DNA from: Alphaproteobacteria bacterium
GTDB lineage: Bacteria > Pseudomonadota > Alphaproteobacteria > Micavibrionales > UBA2020
Assembly (NCBI GenBank): GCA_025934695.1
Contig: JAICWS010000001.1
Span: forward strand, 1,145,301 to 1,209,300
DNA length: 64,000 nt
Direction of reading: 5' to 3'
A model generated the notes under the pieces. It ran no database searches. It worked only from the letters and a program-made list of their open reading frames with translations, and was not told the DNA's origin. Every line of letters begins with the position of its first letter. Within the stretch, counting starts at the first letter, position 1. The position numbers and the translations under genes are program-made. This document shows, in pieces, positions 1-8,955 of this stretch.

Positions 1-1308
1 ATGGCGTCCGGCATCGACACGCTGATCATGCAGGGCACCGGCGCGCTGCACGCGGTCGGCAACGGCCAGAGCGATTCAATCACCGGCAATTCCGGCGCGA
101 ACGTCATTGAAGCCGGCGTCGCGGTCAGCGATGGCATCGCCCACTTGGCGGGCGGCGCGGGTGCGGACACCTACATCGTCGACAATTCGAACGATTTCAT
201 CATTGAAAACACGGTCACCACGGTCGGCGGCATTGATCTCGCCGTCGCCAACGTCTCCTATGATATGTCGGTCAACGCGACGGGCGTCGAGAAACTGACG
301 CTCGCGGCCACCGCCGGCAACATCGACGGCACCGGCAACGCGCTTGCCAACCTCATCGTCGGCAATGGCGGCGACAATACGCTCGACGGCGGCGCGGGCG
401 TGGGTATCGATACGCTGCAGGGCGGCCTTGGCAACGACACCTATATCGTCGATATCGCGGTTGCCGCGGGCGTCGCGAAGCTGCAGGACATGATCACCGA
501 CACGGGCGGCGACGACACCATCGTGCTGCGCGCGGGCGATCTGGCGCTGGGCCATGCGACCACCTTCACGCTCGCGACCGGCATCGAGAACATGGACGCG
601 TCCCATACGGACAGCGCCAATGCCTTCAACCTGACCGGCAACACCGGCAACAACATCCTGACCGCCAACGATCATGGCGACACGCTGAACGGCATGACGG
701 GCACGGACACGCTCATCGGCGGTGTCGGCAACGACACCTTCATCGTCGGTAATGCGTCGGATGTGGTGACCGGAAACGGCGGAACGGACGTGATCCAGTC
801 TTCGGTGAGCCTCAATCTTGCCACCGATACGAACATCACTGGCGTCCACGCGCTCACCCTCACCGGCACCACGGCCCTCAATGCCACCGCCGACGACAGT
901 GGCGACGTGCTAACCGGCAACGGCGGCGCCAATACGCTGACCGGCGGCGCGGGCAACGACACGCTCGACGGCGGCCTCGGCCACGATATCCTGACCGGCG
1001 GCGCCGGCGCGGACACCTTCGTGTTCACGCATGTGGAAGCGGCCTCGGCCAACAACAGCGACACGATCAACGACTTCCACACCGGTGAAGGCGATGCGAT
1101 CAATATTCACGACATCCTGGCCGCCCATAGCATTGACGCGACCACGGTCGACAACTTCGTTCACCTGACCGAGGTTTCGGGAAATACCGTCGTCTCCGTC
1201 AACGCGACAGGCATCGGATCGACCTTCATCCAGATCGCCACGCTGGAAGGCGTGACCGGTCTCGGCGATGCCGCAGCCTTGCTGAATGCGCACAACCTGA
1301 TTGTGTAA
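1..1308 (+). CDS. RTX calcium-binding repeat protein, 3' part only (cut by window start)
   Basis: Only the C-terminal 435 residues are in the window. The reading frame is open at base 1, and the matching stretch of the third protein of the array lies inside that protein, so the ATG at base 1 is not the true start. The protein shows glycine/aspartate nonapeptides of the GGxGxDxLx type, for example around 360-470 and 920-1010. It ends with a serralysin/RTX-type tail (ADTFVF, then an NNSDTI-DF segment and a short hydrophobic end). In known RTX proteins these repeats bind Ca2+ and the uncleaved C-terminus is the type I secretion signal, so an extracellular location is inferred. The tail is closely similar to the end of the next gene, which suggests tandem duplication. 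No type I transporter genes are in the window. Confidence 0.85.
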   Translation: MASGIDTLIMQGTGALHAVGNGQSDSITGNSGANVIEAGVAVSDGIAHLAGGAGADTYIVDNSNDFIIENTVTTVGGIDLAVANVSYDMSVNATGVEKLTLAATAGNIDGTGNALANLIVGNGGDNTLDGGAGVGIDTLQGGLGNDTYIVDIAVAAGVAKLQDMITDTGGDDTIVLRAGDLALGHATTFTLATGIENMDASHTDSANAFNLTGNTGNNILTANDHGDTLNGMTGTDTLIGGVGNDTFIVGNASDVVTGNGGTDVIQSSVSLNLATDTNITGVHALTLTGTTALNATADDSGDVLTGNGGANTLTGGAGNDTLDGGLGHDILTGGAGADTFVFTHVEAASANNSDTINDFHTGEGDAINIHDILAAHSIDATTVDNFVHLTEVSGNTVVSVNATGIGSTFIQIATLEGVTGLGDAAALLNAHNLIV

Positions 1309-1504
1309 AACCCCGTTCTGATTTTTTCGGAACAATGACAGCCTTTCGCGCGAAAGACTGCGCGGAAACATTTGCCGCCTACCCCTTTCGTGGTACTCTT
1401 CCCGGCACGTCATTCATAATGGCCCGTCAGGGGCCGATTCCGTGCACGGTGCGCGCTCCGGGGTGGAGCGCCGCTTTTGCATATACCTGGGGAGAGACTT
1501 CGCC
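1309..1504. other. Intergenic region with stem-loop after first RTX gene
   Basis: Just after the stop there is a short 6-bp hairpin around 1311-1329 with a T-run in its loop. The bases after it resemble those following the second RTX gene (8753-8825), so the duplication unit seems to extend past the coding end. A purine-rich GGGGAGAG at about 1489-1496 serves as ribosome binding site for the ATG at 1505. No clear promoter was recognised. Confidence 0.45.
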
Positions 1505-4500
1505 ATGGCGGATTTTACAATTTTCGGCACTCAATTCGGAACTCAATACCTCAGTGGCGGAGATTCACTGACCATCCAGAACACTGGCGCCATCGTCAGC
1601 GCCGCCGTCGGGGTATACGTTCTCGGCGGCACGGCAACCAGCATCACCAACAATGGATTGGTCCTCGCCAACACGTATGGCGTGCTGCTGGCCAGCGGCG
1701 GCAAGATTTCCGGCGGAATTCAAAACATCGGGCACATTTATGGCTTCAATGAGACCGGCATACGGGCGACGACCGGCACGACGATTTCCGGCGGCGTCAG
1801 CAACAGCGGCTTCGTGTACGGCCCCGCATCGGCCTTTCATATTGCCAACTTCGGCGCCGTCAACGGCGGTATCACCAACGAGCTTAATGGCACGCTGACC
1901 GGCGGGCTCCTCGGTCTCGTTCTTACGAATCACTCGACCGTTTCAGGCGGCGTCTCCAATGAGGGAAGGATCTACGGCGGAACCAGCGGCATCCAGCTCG
2001 CTTCCTCAAGCAAAATTTCAGGCGGGCTCGATAACAGCGGCCTCGTCGTGGGTAGCCACAGCATTCATATCCAGGGGAGCAGCACCCTTTCCGGCGGCAT
2101 CACCAACCAGGATACGGGCACCCTGGAAGGCCTCGGCCCCTATGGCGTCGCCATCACAACGCATAGCGTTCTTTCCGGCGGCGTTCATAACGACGGCACA
2201 ATTTCGGCGCCGAACATCGCCATTTTCGTCGATACCACCAGCCGCCTGTCCGGCGGCATCACCGACGCCGGGCTGATCAGCGGCGTCGATGCCATTTTCA
2301 ACAATGGCCAGATCCTCGGCACCGACAAAGCCATCGCGGTTGAGTCTGGCGGCACGATCGCCGGCGGCATCCACAACGTCCTCAGCTCCGCTCTTATTTC
2401 CGCCTTAGACACGGGCATTTATGTCGCCTCCGGCGGCACGATCACTGGCGGCATCGTCAACGACACGGGCGCCATTTTTGGCGGAATTCACGGCATTGAA
2501 AACCTTGGCGACATTCAGGGCGCGACGAACGGCATCGAATCCAGGAATGGCTCCTTCATCCTGGGCGGAATCGACAACCAGGGCAGCATTACCGGCTCGA
2601 ACGACGGCCTCTTCATCACGGACGCGACCGTGGTCGGCGGCATCTCGAACGCGGACGTAATTCACGGCACCAACGTCTACGGCATCGTCCTCACCGGCCA
2701 CAGCCTGGTCACCGGCAGCATCTCGAACGCGGAAACCGGCACGATCATCGGCGGCACCGACGGCATCGCGATCATTTCATCATCGGTCCTTGGTGGGATC
2801 AGCAACGCCGGCACGCTCGACGGCCAGGCCTTCTCCGACAGTATCCATCACGATGGGCTGGAAATCGACCACAGCCGCGTCGTCGGCGGCATCGACAACA
2901 GCGGCGTGTTGCTGGGGTACACCAACGGCGTGGAGATGTTCGGCGCTTCCACCGTTAATGGCGGCTTCATCAACTCCGGCACGATATTCGGCGAGCATAG
3001 GGCCGCCATCCTGATCGACTCGAGCAGCCGGATCGTGGGCGGGCTGGACGATACGGGCCTTATCACGGGCGGCGCGCACGGCATCTATAACGCCGGCCAG
3101 ATCATGGGCCCCCAAACCGGGATCAACGTTCACGGCTGCGGAGAGATCGCGGACGGCATCTACAACGTTGGTTCGATCACGGGCGCCAGCACCGGCATCT
3201 ACGTCGGCAGCCATGCAACGGTGACGGGCGGCATCGTCGACACCGGCGCCATCACCGGCGACCTCCTCGGCATCAACAACTTCGGCATGATCGAGACGTC
3301 GGCCGCCGCGGGCGCGACCGGGAGCAGCGGCGCCTTGCCGACGGGCACCGGTGGCACCATGGGCGGCAGCGCCATCGCGGGCTCGGCAGGCCTGTCGGGC
3401 AGCGGCATCCAGAATAGCAGCGGCACGATTACCGGCATCGCCAATCATGGCACGCTCGAAGGCATCGGCGGTTTCGGCGGCTTCGGCGGCTTCGGCGGCC
3501 AGGGCGCGGTCAATCTCTCCGGCCCGGCAGGCGCGGGCGGCGCCGGCGGCAACGGCGGCAACGGCGGCGCCGGCTACGGCATCATCAATGATTCCGCCGG
3601 CACGACAGGCGCGATCCTCAATAGCGGCCTCGTGGAGGGCATCGGCGCCTGGGGCAGCAATGGCGGCGCGGGCGGCGCGGGCGGCGACGGCACGGTGGGC
3701 GGGAGCAACGGCGGCAATGGCGGCAATGGCGGCGCGGGCGGCGCCGGCGGCGCGGGCTACGGCATTTACATCAACGGCGCTTCTGGCGCGGATACGGGCA
3801 TCACCAATACCTCGACCGGCGTCATCGAAGGCGTGGGCGGCCACGGCGGCGCGGGCGGCACCGGCGGCGCGGGCGGCGACGCCACCCTTACGGCCGGCGC
3901 GGGCGGCGCCGGTGGCGACGGCGGCGACGGCGGCGCGGGCATCGGCATCAACATTCAATCCTCGACGCTCACCGGCCTGACGAACGACGGCCTCGTTGCC
4001 GGCGTCGGCAGCCTGGGCGGCCAGGGCGGCAACGGCGGCGCGGGCGGCGCGGGCCTGACCTTGGGAGCGGCGGGCACGACCGGCGCGTCTGGCGTCGGCG
4101 GCGGAGCCCTGGGCATCCTGATCAACCACGGCACCGTTATCGGCGACATTTACAACGACGGAACGATCGTCGGGGGCGTCGAGCTGTCAAATTCCACGCT
4201 GGGAAGCGACTTCGTGAACGAGGGAACGATCACAAGTTCGGGCCTCGGCATCTGGATCAAGAGCACGTCGGCCGTCGAAGGCGGTATCATCAACGGCGGC
4301 CTCATTTCGGGCGGCATCGCCGGCCTCGCCTTCGCCCTCAACAACGACGTCACGGGCTCCATCGACAACCAGTCGGGCGCAACGATTTCCGGCGTCACGA
4401 CCGGCCTGCGCGTTGGCATCTTCACGGGTATCGACGGCGGGCTCGACAATGCGGGCCTCATCCACGCGACAGGTCCGGTCACGCTCGGTTCCCGCGGTAC

Positions 4501-7500
4501 CGATGCTGGCGGCTCCAACGGCGCCGCCGGCTTCGCGGGCGGGTTGGGCCTGACCGGCAGCGGCATTCATAACAGCGGCACGATCTCGACGCTGACCAAC
4601 GAGGCCTCTGGCGTTATCACCGGCGTGGGCGGCACCGGCGGCACGGGCGGCCGGGGTGGCGCGGGCGCATCAGGCATTGTCGGCAACGAGGGGGGCTCGG
4701 GCGGCACCGGGGGCACTGGCGGAGCGGGCGACGGCCTCAATATTGCTGGCACGACCGCGATCACCAATAGCGGCATGATCGAAGGCACCGGCGGTCTCGG
4801 CGGCACGGGCGGCTTCGGCGGCACGGGCGGCACCGGTATTGACGGCGGCTTTGGCGGCACCGGCGGCCTGGGCGGCACCGGCGGCGCAGGCGAAGGCATC
4901 TATATCAACGCCAGCGCGGGCGCCTCGACCTCCATCACCAACACCTCGACCGGCGTCATCGAAGGCATCGGCGGCACCGGCGGCACCGGTGGCCACGGCG
5001 GCACCGGCGGCGGCGGCGGCGCCTTCGGCGGCAGCGGCGGCTATGGCGGCCAAGGCGGCTATGGCGGCAACGGTATCGGCATATTGATCCAGAGCGCGAC
5101 GCTCAGCACCGGCATCGCCAACCAGGGCCGGATCGAAGGCGTCAGCGGCGCAGGCGGCGCGGGCGGCAACGGCGGCTTCGCCGGCTCCGGCGCCTTTTCC
5201 GCCGGCAGCTTCGGCATCGGGGGCGGCACGGGCGGCATCGGCCACGGCACCGGCATGCTGATCTCCAACAGCAATATTGCGGGCGGCCTCAACAACACCG
5301 GCGTGATCACGGGCTCGACCTTCGGCCTCGAGCTGGAAAACGCCTCGACCTTGGGCGGCGGCGCTTCCGTCGGCGACGGCCTCCACACGGCCACCCTCAC
5401 CGGCAGCGACATCGCGGTCGTGCTCTATAGCAGCGACATCCAGGGCGGCATCAGCGTCCAGTCCGGCGGCACGATCAGCGCCCAGAACACGGCGATTTCC
5501 ATCGGCGTGAGCAGCGTTGTCAGCGGCGGCATCAGCGACAATGGCGTCATCACGGCCGGCACGAACGCGATCTCCAACCACGGCACACTTAGCGCGGTCA
5601 ATACGGCGCTCCATATCGGCAGCCACGGCCATCTTGCCGGCTTCATCACGAACGTCGGCACCATCACGGGCGCGAACGGCATCGTCCTGGATTCCGGCGC
5701 GCATGTCGAAAATGGCATATCCAACATCAACGGTGTTATCAAGGGCACCTCCGGCGCTGCGATCGATATCGGCTCCGGCGCCACCCTCGCAGGCGGCATC
5801 GCGAACAGCGGCACAATCTCGGGCTCGGTCGACGGCATCGTGAACGGCGGCAGCATCCAGGGCGGCATCACCAGCAACGGCACCATCCACGGCGGTACGC
5901 ACGGCATCTACAACACCGGGCTGATTTCCAATACCTCGGGCGACGGCGTGGAGTTTTTGAATCACGGCAGCCTGAGCGGCGGCATCGACAACCACGGCGT
6001 CATTCACGGTTTTTACGCCGGCATTTTCCTCCAGACCCTGAGCGTCGTGCAAGGCGGCATCAGCAACGCGGACGGCGGCACGATTTCGGGCGGCACGAGC
6101 GGCATCGGGCTTAATTTCCACGTCACGCTCGACAGCATCAGCAACGCCGGGCTGATTTCCGGCGGCCAGACGGGCATCCGTCTCCAGAACACCAGCATCA
6201 TCACCGGCGGCATTGTCGATACCGGCACGATCGAAGGCGGCGCCTGGGCCATCAACAACGAAGGCGGGACCATTTCCGGGAGTTCGGCCGCGATCTACGC
6301 GTCTCGCGGTGTCATCGCGGGCGGCATCAACAATACCGGCGTCATTAGCGGCTCGCACGCCATCCAGCTGTCGTCGTCTTTCCTTTCGGGCGGCATCCAT
6401 AACAGCGGCCTCATTGTGGGAGCAGCTGCCATATCGATCGAGGAGACGTCGATCGTCACCGGCGGCATCACCAATAGCGCGGACGGCGTCATCGCCGGCT
6501 TCTTCACGGGCATTCATGTCTCCAGCGGCAGCACACTGACGGGCGGCATCCATAACAGCGGCCTGATCACCAGTCTCGGCGTCGGCATCCAGAACGACGG
6601 CTTTATCGGCGGCGGCATCGAGGATACGGGCAGCATCGTCAGCATCGACAACAACGGCACGATCAGCGGCGCCATTTCTGTGTCCAGCGGCGATTTGTTG
6701 GGCAGCATCACGACCTCGGGCACGATCGTCGGCGACCCCGGCGGCTTCGCCATTCTCGCGAACGGCCTCGGCGGCGACATGACCCTCAACATCGATGGCG
6801 GCGTCATCGAGGGCGGCATCCGCGACAATTTCGCGGACGGACGGTTCCATGTCCACGTGAACACCAATTTCTCAACCGACGGCTCCATCGTCGCCTCCGA
6901 TCTCACGGTCGCGTCGGGCAACACGCTGACGATCTCACCGGGCGACGAAGTTCTTATCGGCACGATGCCGACCAGCACCGGCGCCACCTTCGACTTCGGC
7001 GTTGCGGGCGGCGGCGGCAGCGGCCATCTCAGCGTCATCAGCGGCGCGATCAACCTGGCGAACGCCACGATCGCGGTCGATGTGGCCAATAACGGCGTCA
7101 TTGCGAACGGGGATACGTTCTTCCTGGGCCAGGGCGAGTCAGGCACCACCGTCCAGGGGCTTGCCACTCCCGATACACTGGAATCGATCGGCACTTTCGG
7201 CGTCTGGGACTTCTCCGTTTCGGATGGCGTCCCCTTTGGCTTCAGCGCAAGCTCCCTCTGGCTGTCCGCATCGCTCAATACGACCCTTGGTTTCGGCGGC
7301 ACTGCCGCGAACAACACCTACAACGGCACCGGCGCCGACGAGGTGATGGAAGGACTGGCCGGCAATGACACGCTGACCGGCAACGCCGGGAACGATTACC
7401 TTTCGGGCGGCGCGGGCAATGACGTCCTTAACGGCGGCGCGGGCAACGATACGCTCGACGGCGGCCAGGGCACCGACAAGCTCGCGGGCGGTCAGGGCGA

Positions 7501-8752
7501 CGACACCTATATCGTCGATCTTACCTTGTTGAACAAGGTCGCGGCCCTCCAGGATACGGTGACGGAAACGTCCCTCCCCGGCTCCGGCAACGACACGATC
7601 ATCCTGCGCGGGTCCGAGTTCACGGCCAAATACGCGACCCTTACCATCGGCCCGAATATCGAGAACATGGACGCGTCGAACACAGGCTCGACTCTCATCA
7701 ACATCACCGGCAACACGCTGAACAACATCATCACCGGCAACGACGCGAACAACCTCCTGCTGGGCGGCGCGGGCAACGACACGCTCTACGGCGGCAAGGG
7801 CGACGATACGCTCAACGGCGGCACCGGTCTCGATACGCTGGCGGGCGGCCTTGGCAACGACACCTATATCGTCGCCAGCCCGGCCGAGGTCATCGTCGAA
7901 AACCTGGGCGAAGGCACGGATACGGCGATCATTTCCTACAATGCTGCCCTGCACACGGTCGTGACCATCGACATGGTGAACGACCCGCACTTCGCCAACG
8001 TCGAGAATGTCACCATCAAGGGCACCGGCCTGTTTAACATCGACGGCTCCCTGGCCGACAACGACCTCGTCGGCAACGCCTCGGCCAACACGATCTTCGG
8101 CGGCGGCGGCAACGACACGCTCGATGGCGGCGGCGGCGCCGACCTGATGATCGGCGGCACGGGCAACGACAGCTTCTTCGTCGACAATACGCATGACGCC
8201 GTCACCGGCGGCGGCGGGACGGACACCGTATTCTCCTCCATCAGCTATGACCTGCGCGCGCATACCGACATCACCAACCTGGTGCTGACGGGCAAGAGCA
8301 ACATCAACGGCATCGGCAACGATCACGGCGATATCCTGACCGGCAATCTTGCCGTCAACACCCTGACCGGCGGCGCGGGCGATGACACGCTCGACGGCGG
8401 GCTCGCCCACGACGTGCTGACGGGCGGCGGCGGCGCGGATACGTTCGTGTTCACGCACGCGGAAGCGGCCTCGCTCAACAACAGCGACACGATCACCGAC
8501 TTCAACGCGGGGCAGGGCGACGTCATCGACATCAGCGACATCCTGAACGGCCATTACTCGGGCGGCTCGCTCGCGAACTTCGTGCACCTGCTCGACGACG
8601 GACACGGCGGCACGAAAGTCCTCGTCAACGCGACGGGCTCGGGCACGGTGTTCACGCAGATCGCGGATCTCGCGCATGTCTCGGTCGCCTCGCTGACGGA
8701 CGCCGACACGATGGCGTTGAACGGCAATCTGGTCGCGACCACCACCGTCTGA
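1505..8752 (+). CDS. Giant beta-solenoid repeat protein with Gly-rich blocks and C-terminal RTX domain
   Basis: The protein is 2,415 aa. The ATG at 1505 is chosen because GGGGAGAG lies about 10 bases upstream; an in-frame GTG at 1442 lacks this. There is no signal peptide. Most of the protein is made of about 25-residue units of the form GGIxNxGxIxGxxxGI, which predict a right-handed beta-helix. Two GGxGGxGG-rich blocks (roughly 3460-4110 and 4620-5250) interrupt the helix and resemble mycobacterial PGRS composition. A conserved linker domain (about 6840-7270) precedes RTX nonapeptides (about 7330-8420). The end is a serralysin-like tail (ADTFVFTHAEAAS, then NNSDTITDF). A Ca2+-dependent, type I secreted adhesin or matrix protein is inferred. 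The passenger and linker match the next two genes. Confidence 0.88.
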   Translation: MADFTIFGTQFGTQYLSGGDSLTIQNTGAIVSAAVGVYVLGGTATSITNNGLVLANTYGVLLASGGKISGGIQNIGHIYGFNETGIRATTGTTISGGVSNSGFVYGPASAFHIANFGAVNGGITNELNGTLTGGLLGLVLTNHSTVSGGVSNEGRIYGGTSGIQLASSSKISGGLDNSGLVVGSHSIHIQGSSTLSGGITNQDTGTLEGLGPYGVAITTHSVLSGGVHNDGTISAPNIAIFVDTTSRLSGGITDAGLISGVDAIFNNGQILGTDKAIAVESGGTIAGGIHNVLSSALISALDTGIYVASGGTITGGIVNDTGAIFGGIHGIENLGDIQGATNGIESRNGSFILGGIDNQGSITGSNDGLFITDATVVGGISNADVIHGTNVYGIVLTGHSLVTGSISNAETGTIIGGTDGIAIISSSVLGGISNAGTLDGQAFSDSIHHDGLEIDHSRVVGGIDNSGVLLGYTNGVEMFGASTVNGGFINSGTIFGEHRAAILIDSSSRIVGGLDDTGLITGGAHGIYNAGQIMGPQTGINVHGCGEIADGIYNVGSITGASTGIYVGSHATVTGGIVDTGAITGDLLGINNFGMIETSAAAGATGSSGALPTGTGGTMGGSAIAGSAGLSGSGIQNSSGTITGIANHGTLEGIGGFGGFGGFGGQGAVNLSGPAGAGGAGGNGGNGGAGYGIINDSAGTTGAILNSGLVEGIGAWGSNGGAGGAGGDGTVGGSNGGNGGNGGAGGAGGAGYGIYINGASGADTGITNTSTGVIEGVGGHGGAGGTGGAGGDATLTAGAGGAGGDGGDGGAGIGINIQSSTLTGLTNDGLVAGVGSLGGQGGNGGAGGAGLTLGAAGTTGASGVGGGALGILINHGTVIGDIYNDGTIVGGVELSNSTLGSDFVNEGTITSSGLGIWIKSTSAVEGGIINGGLISGGIAGLAFALNNDVTGSIDNQSGATISGVTTGLRVGIFTGIDGGLDNAGLIHATGPVTLGSRGTDAGGSNGAAGFAGGLGLTGSGIHNSGTISTLTNEASGVITGVGGTGGTGGRGGAGASGIVGNEGGSGGTGGTGGAGDGLNIAGTTAITNSGMIEGTGGLGGTGGFGGTGGTGIDGGFGGTGGLGGTGGAGEGIYINASAGASTSITNTSTGVIEGIGGTGGTGGHGGTGGGGGAFGGSGGYGGQGGYGGNGIGILIQSATLSTGIANQGRIEGVSGAGGAGGNGGFAGSGAFSAGSFGIGGGTGGIGHGTGMLISNSNIAGGLNNTGVITGSTFGLELENASTLGGGASVGDGLHTATLTGSDIAVVLYSSDIQGGISVQSGGTISAQNTAISIGVSSVVSGGISDNGVITAGTNAISNHGTLSAVNTALHIGSHGHLAGFITNVGTITGANGIVLDSGAHVENGISNINGVIKGTSGAAIDIGSGATLAGGIANSGTISGSVDGIVNGGSIQGGITSNGTIHGGTHGIYNTGLISNTSGDGVEFLNHGSLSGGIDNHGVIHGFYAGIFLQTLSVVQGGISNADGGTISGGTSGIGLNFHVTLDSISNAGLISGGQTGIRLQNTSIITGGIVDTGTIEGGAWAINNEGGTISGSSAAIYASRGVIAGGINNTGVISGSHAIQLSSSFLSGGIHNSGLIVGAAAISIEETSIVTGGITNSADGVIAGFFTGIHVSSGSTLTGGIHNSGLITSLGVGIQNDGFIGGGIEDTGSIVSIDNNGTISGAISVSSGDLLGSITTSGTIVGDPGGFAILANGLGGDMTLNIDGGVIEGGIRDNFADGRFHVHVNTNFSTDGSIVASDLTVASGNTLTISPGDEVLIGTMPTSTGATFDFGVAGGGGSGHLSVISGAINLANATIAVDVANNGVIANGDTFFLGQGESGTTVQGLATPDTLESIGTFGVWDFSVSDGVPFGFSASSLWLSASLNTTLGFGGTAANNTYNGTGADEVMEGLAGNDTLTGNAGNDYLSGGAGNDVLNGGAGNDTLDGGQGTDKLAGGQGDDTYIVDLTLLNKVAALQDTVTETSLPGSGNDTIILRGSEFTAKYATLTIGPNIENMDASNTGSTLINITGNTLNNIITGNDANNLLLGGAGNDTLYGGKGDDTLNGGTGLDTLAGGLGNDTYIVASPAEVIVENLGEGTDTAIISYNAALHTVVTIDMVNDPHFANVENVTIKGTGLFNIDGSLADNDLVGNASANTIFGGGGNDTLDGGGGADLMIGGTGNDSFFVDNTHDAVTGGGGTDTVFSSISYDLRAHTDITNLVLTGKSNINGIGNDHGDILTGNLAVNTLTGGAGDDTLDGGLAHDVLTGGGGADTFVFTHAEAASLNNSDTITDFNAGQGDVIDISDILNGHYSGGSLANFVHLLDDGHGGTKVLVNATGSGTVFTQIADLAHVSVASLTDADTMALNGNLVATTTV

Positions 8753-8796
8753 TTGCGTAAAACGGGTCTCTGAATTTTTTCCAGAATGGCGGCAAT

Positions 8797-8822
8797 CCTC
8801 TGCGCGGATTTTCGCGCAGGGG
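8797..8822 (+). terminator. GC-rich hairpin after second RTX gene
   Basis: A 10-bp stem (one G-T pair) with a 6-base loop lies 45 bases after the stop. The T-run after it is poor, so termination is plausible but not certain. It may instead stabilise the mRNA end. Confidence 0.45.
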
Positions 8823-8955
8823 TTGCACGCCGTCTTTGTCGCATCCCTTCCCTCATGGTATTGTTTTTTGCGCATTATTTAAGCGCCGAAGATTCCACAT
8901 ACGGTGTCTGCCCGGACCGGGCGGCACATGAAAAATTTCACGGGGGAAAACTATC

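Noticed and set aside
3460-5250. Mycobacterial origin of the PGRS-like blocks
   Set aside because: Only the composition is similar. The flanking solenoid, RTX end and gene context are Gram-negative, and there is no PE domain.
4670-6856. 728-codon open frame on the minus strand inside the second giant gene
   Set aside because: It is an antisense frame kept open by GC-rich repetitive codons. The protein is a low-complexity Ala/Asp/Val/Arg mix with no domain, and the plus strand has clear RTX/solenoid sequence.
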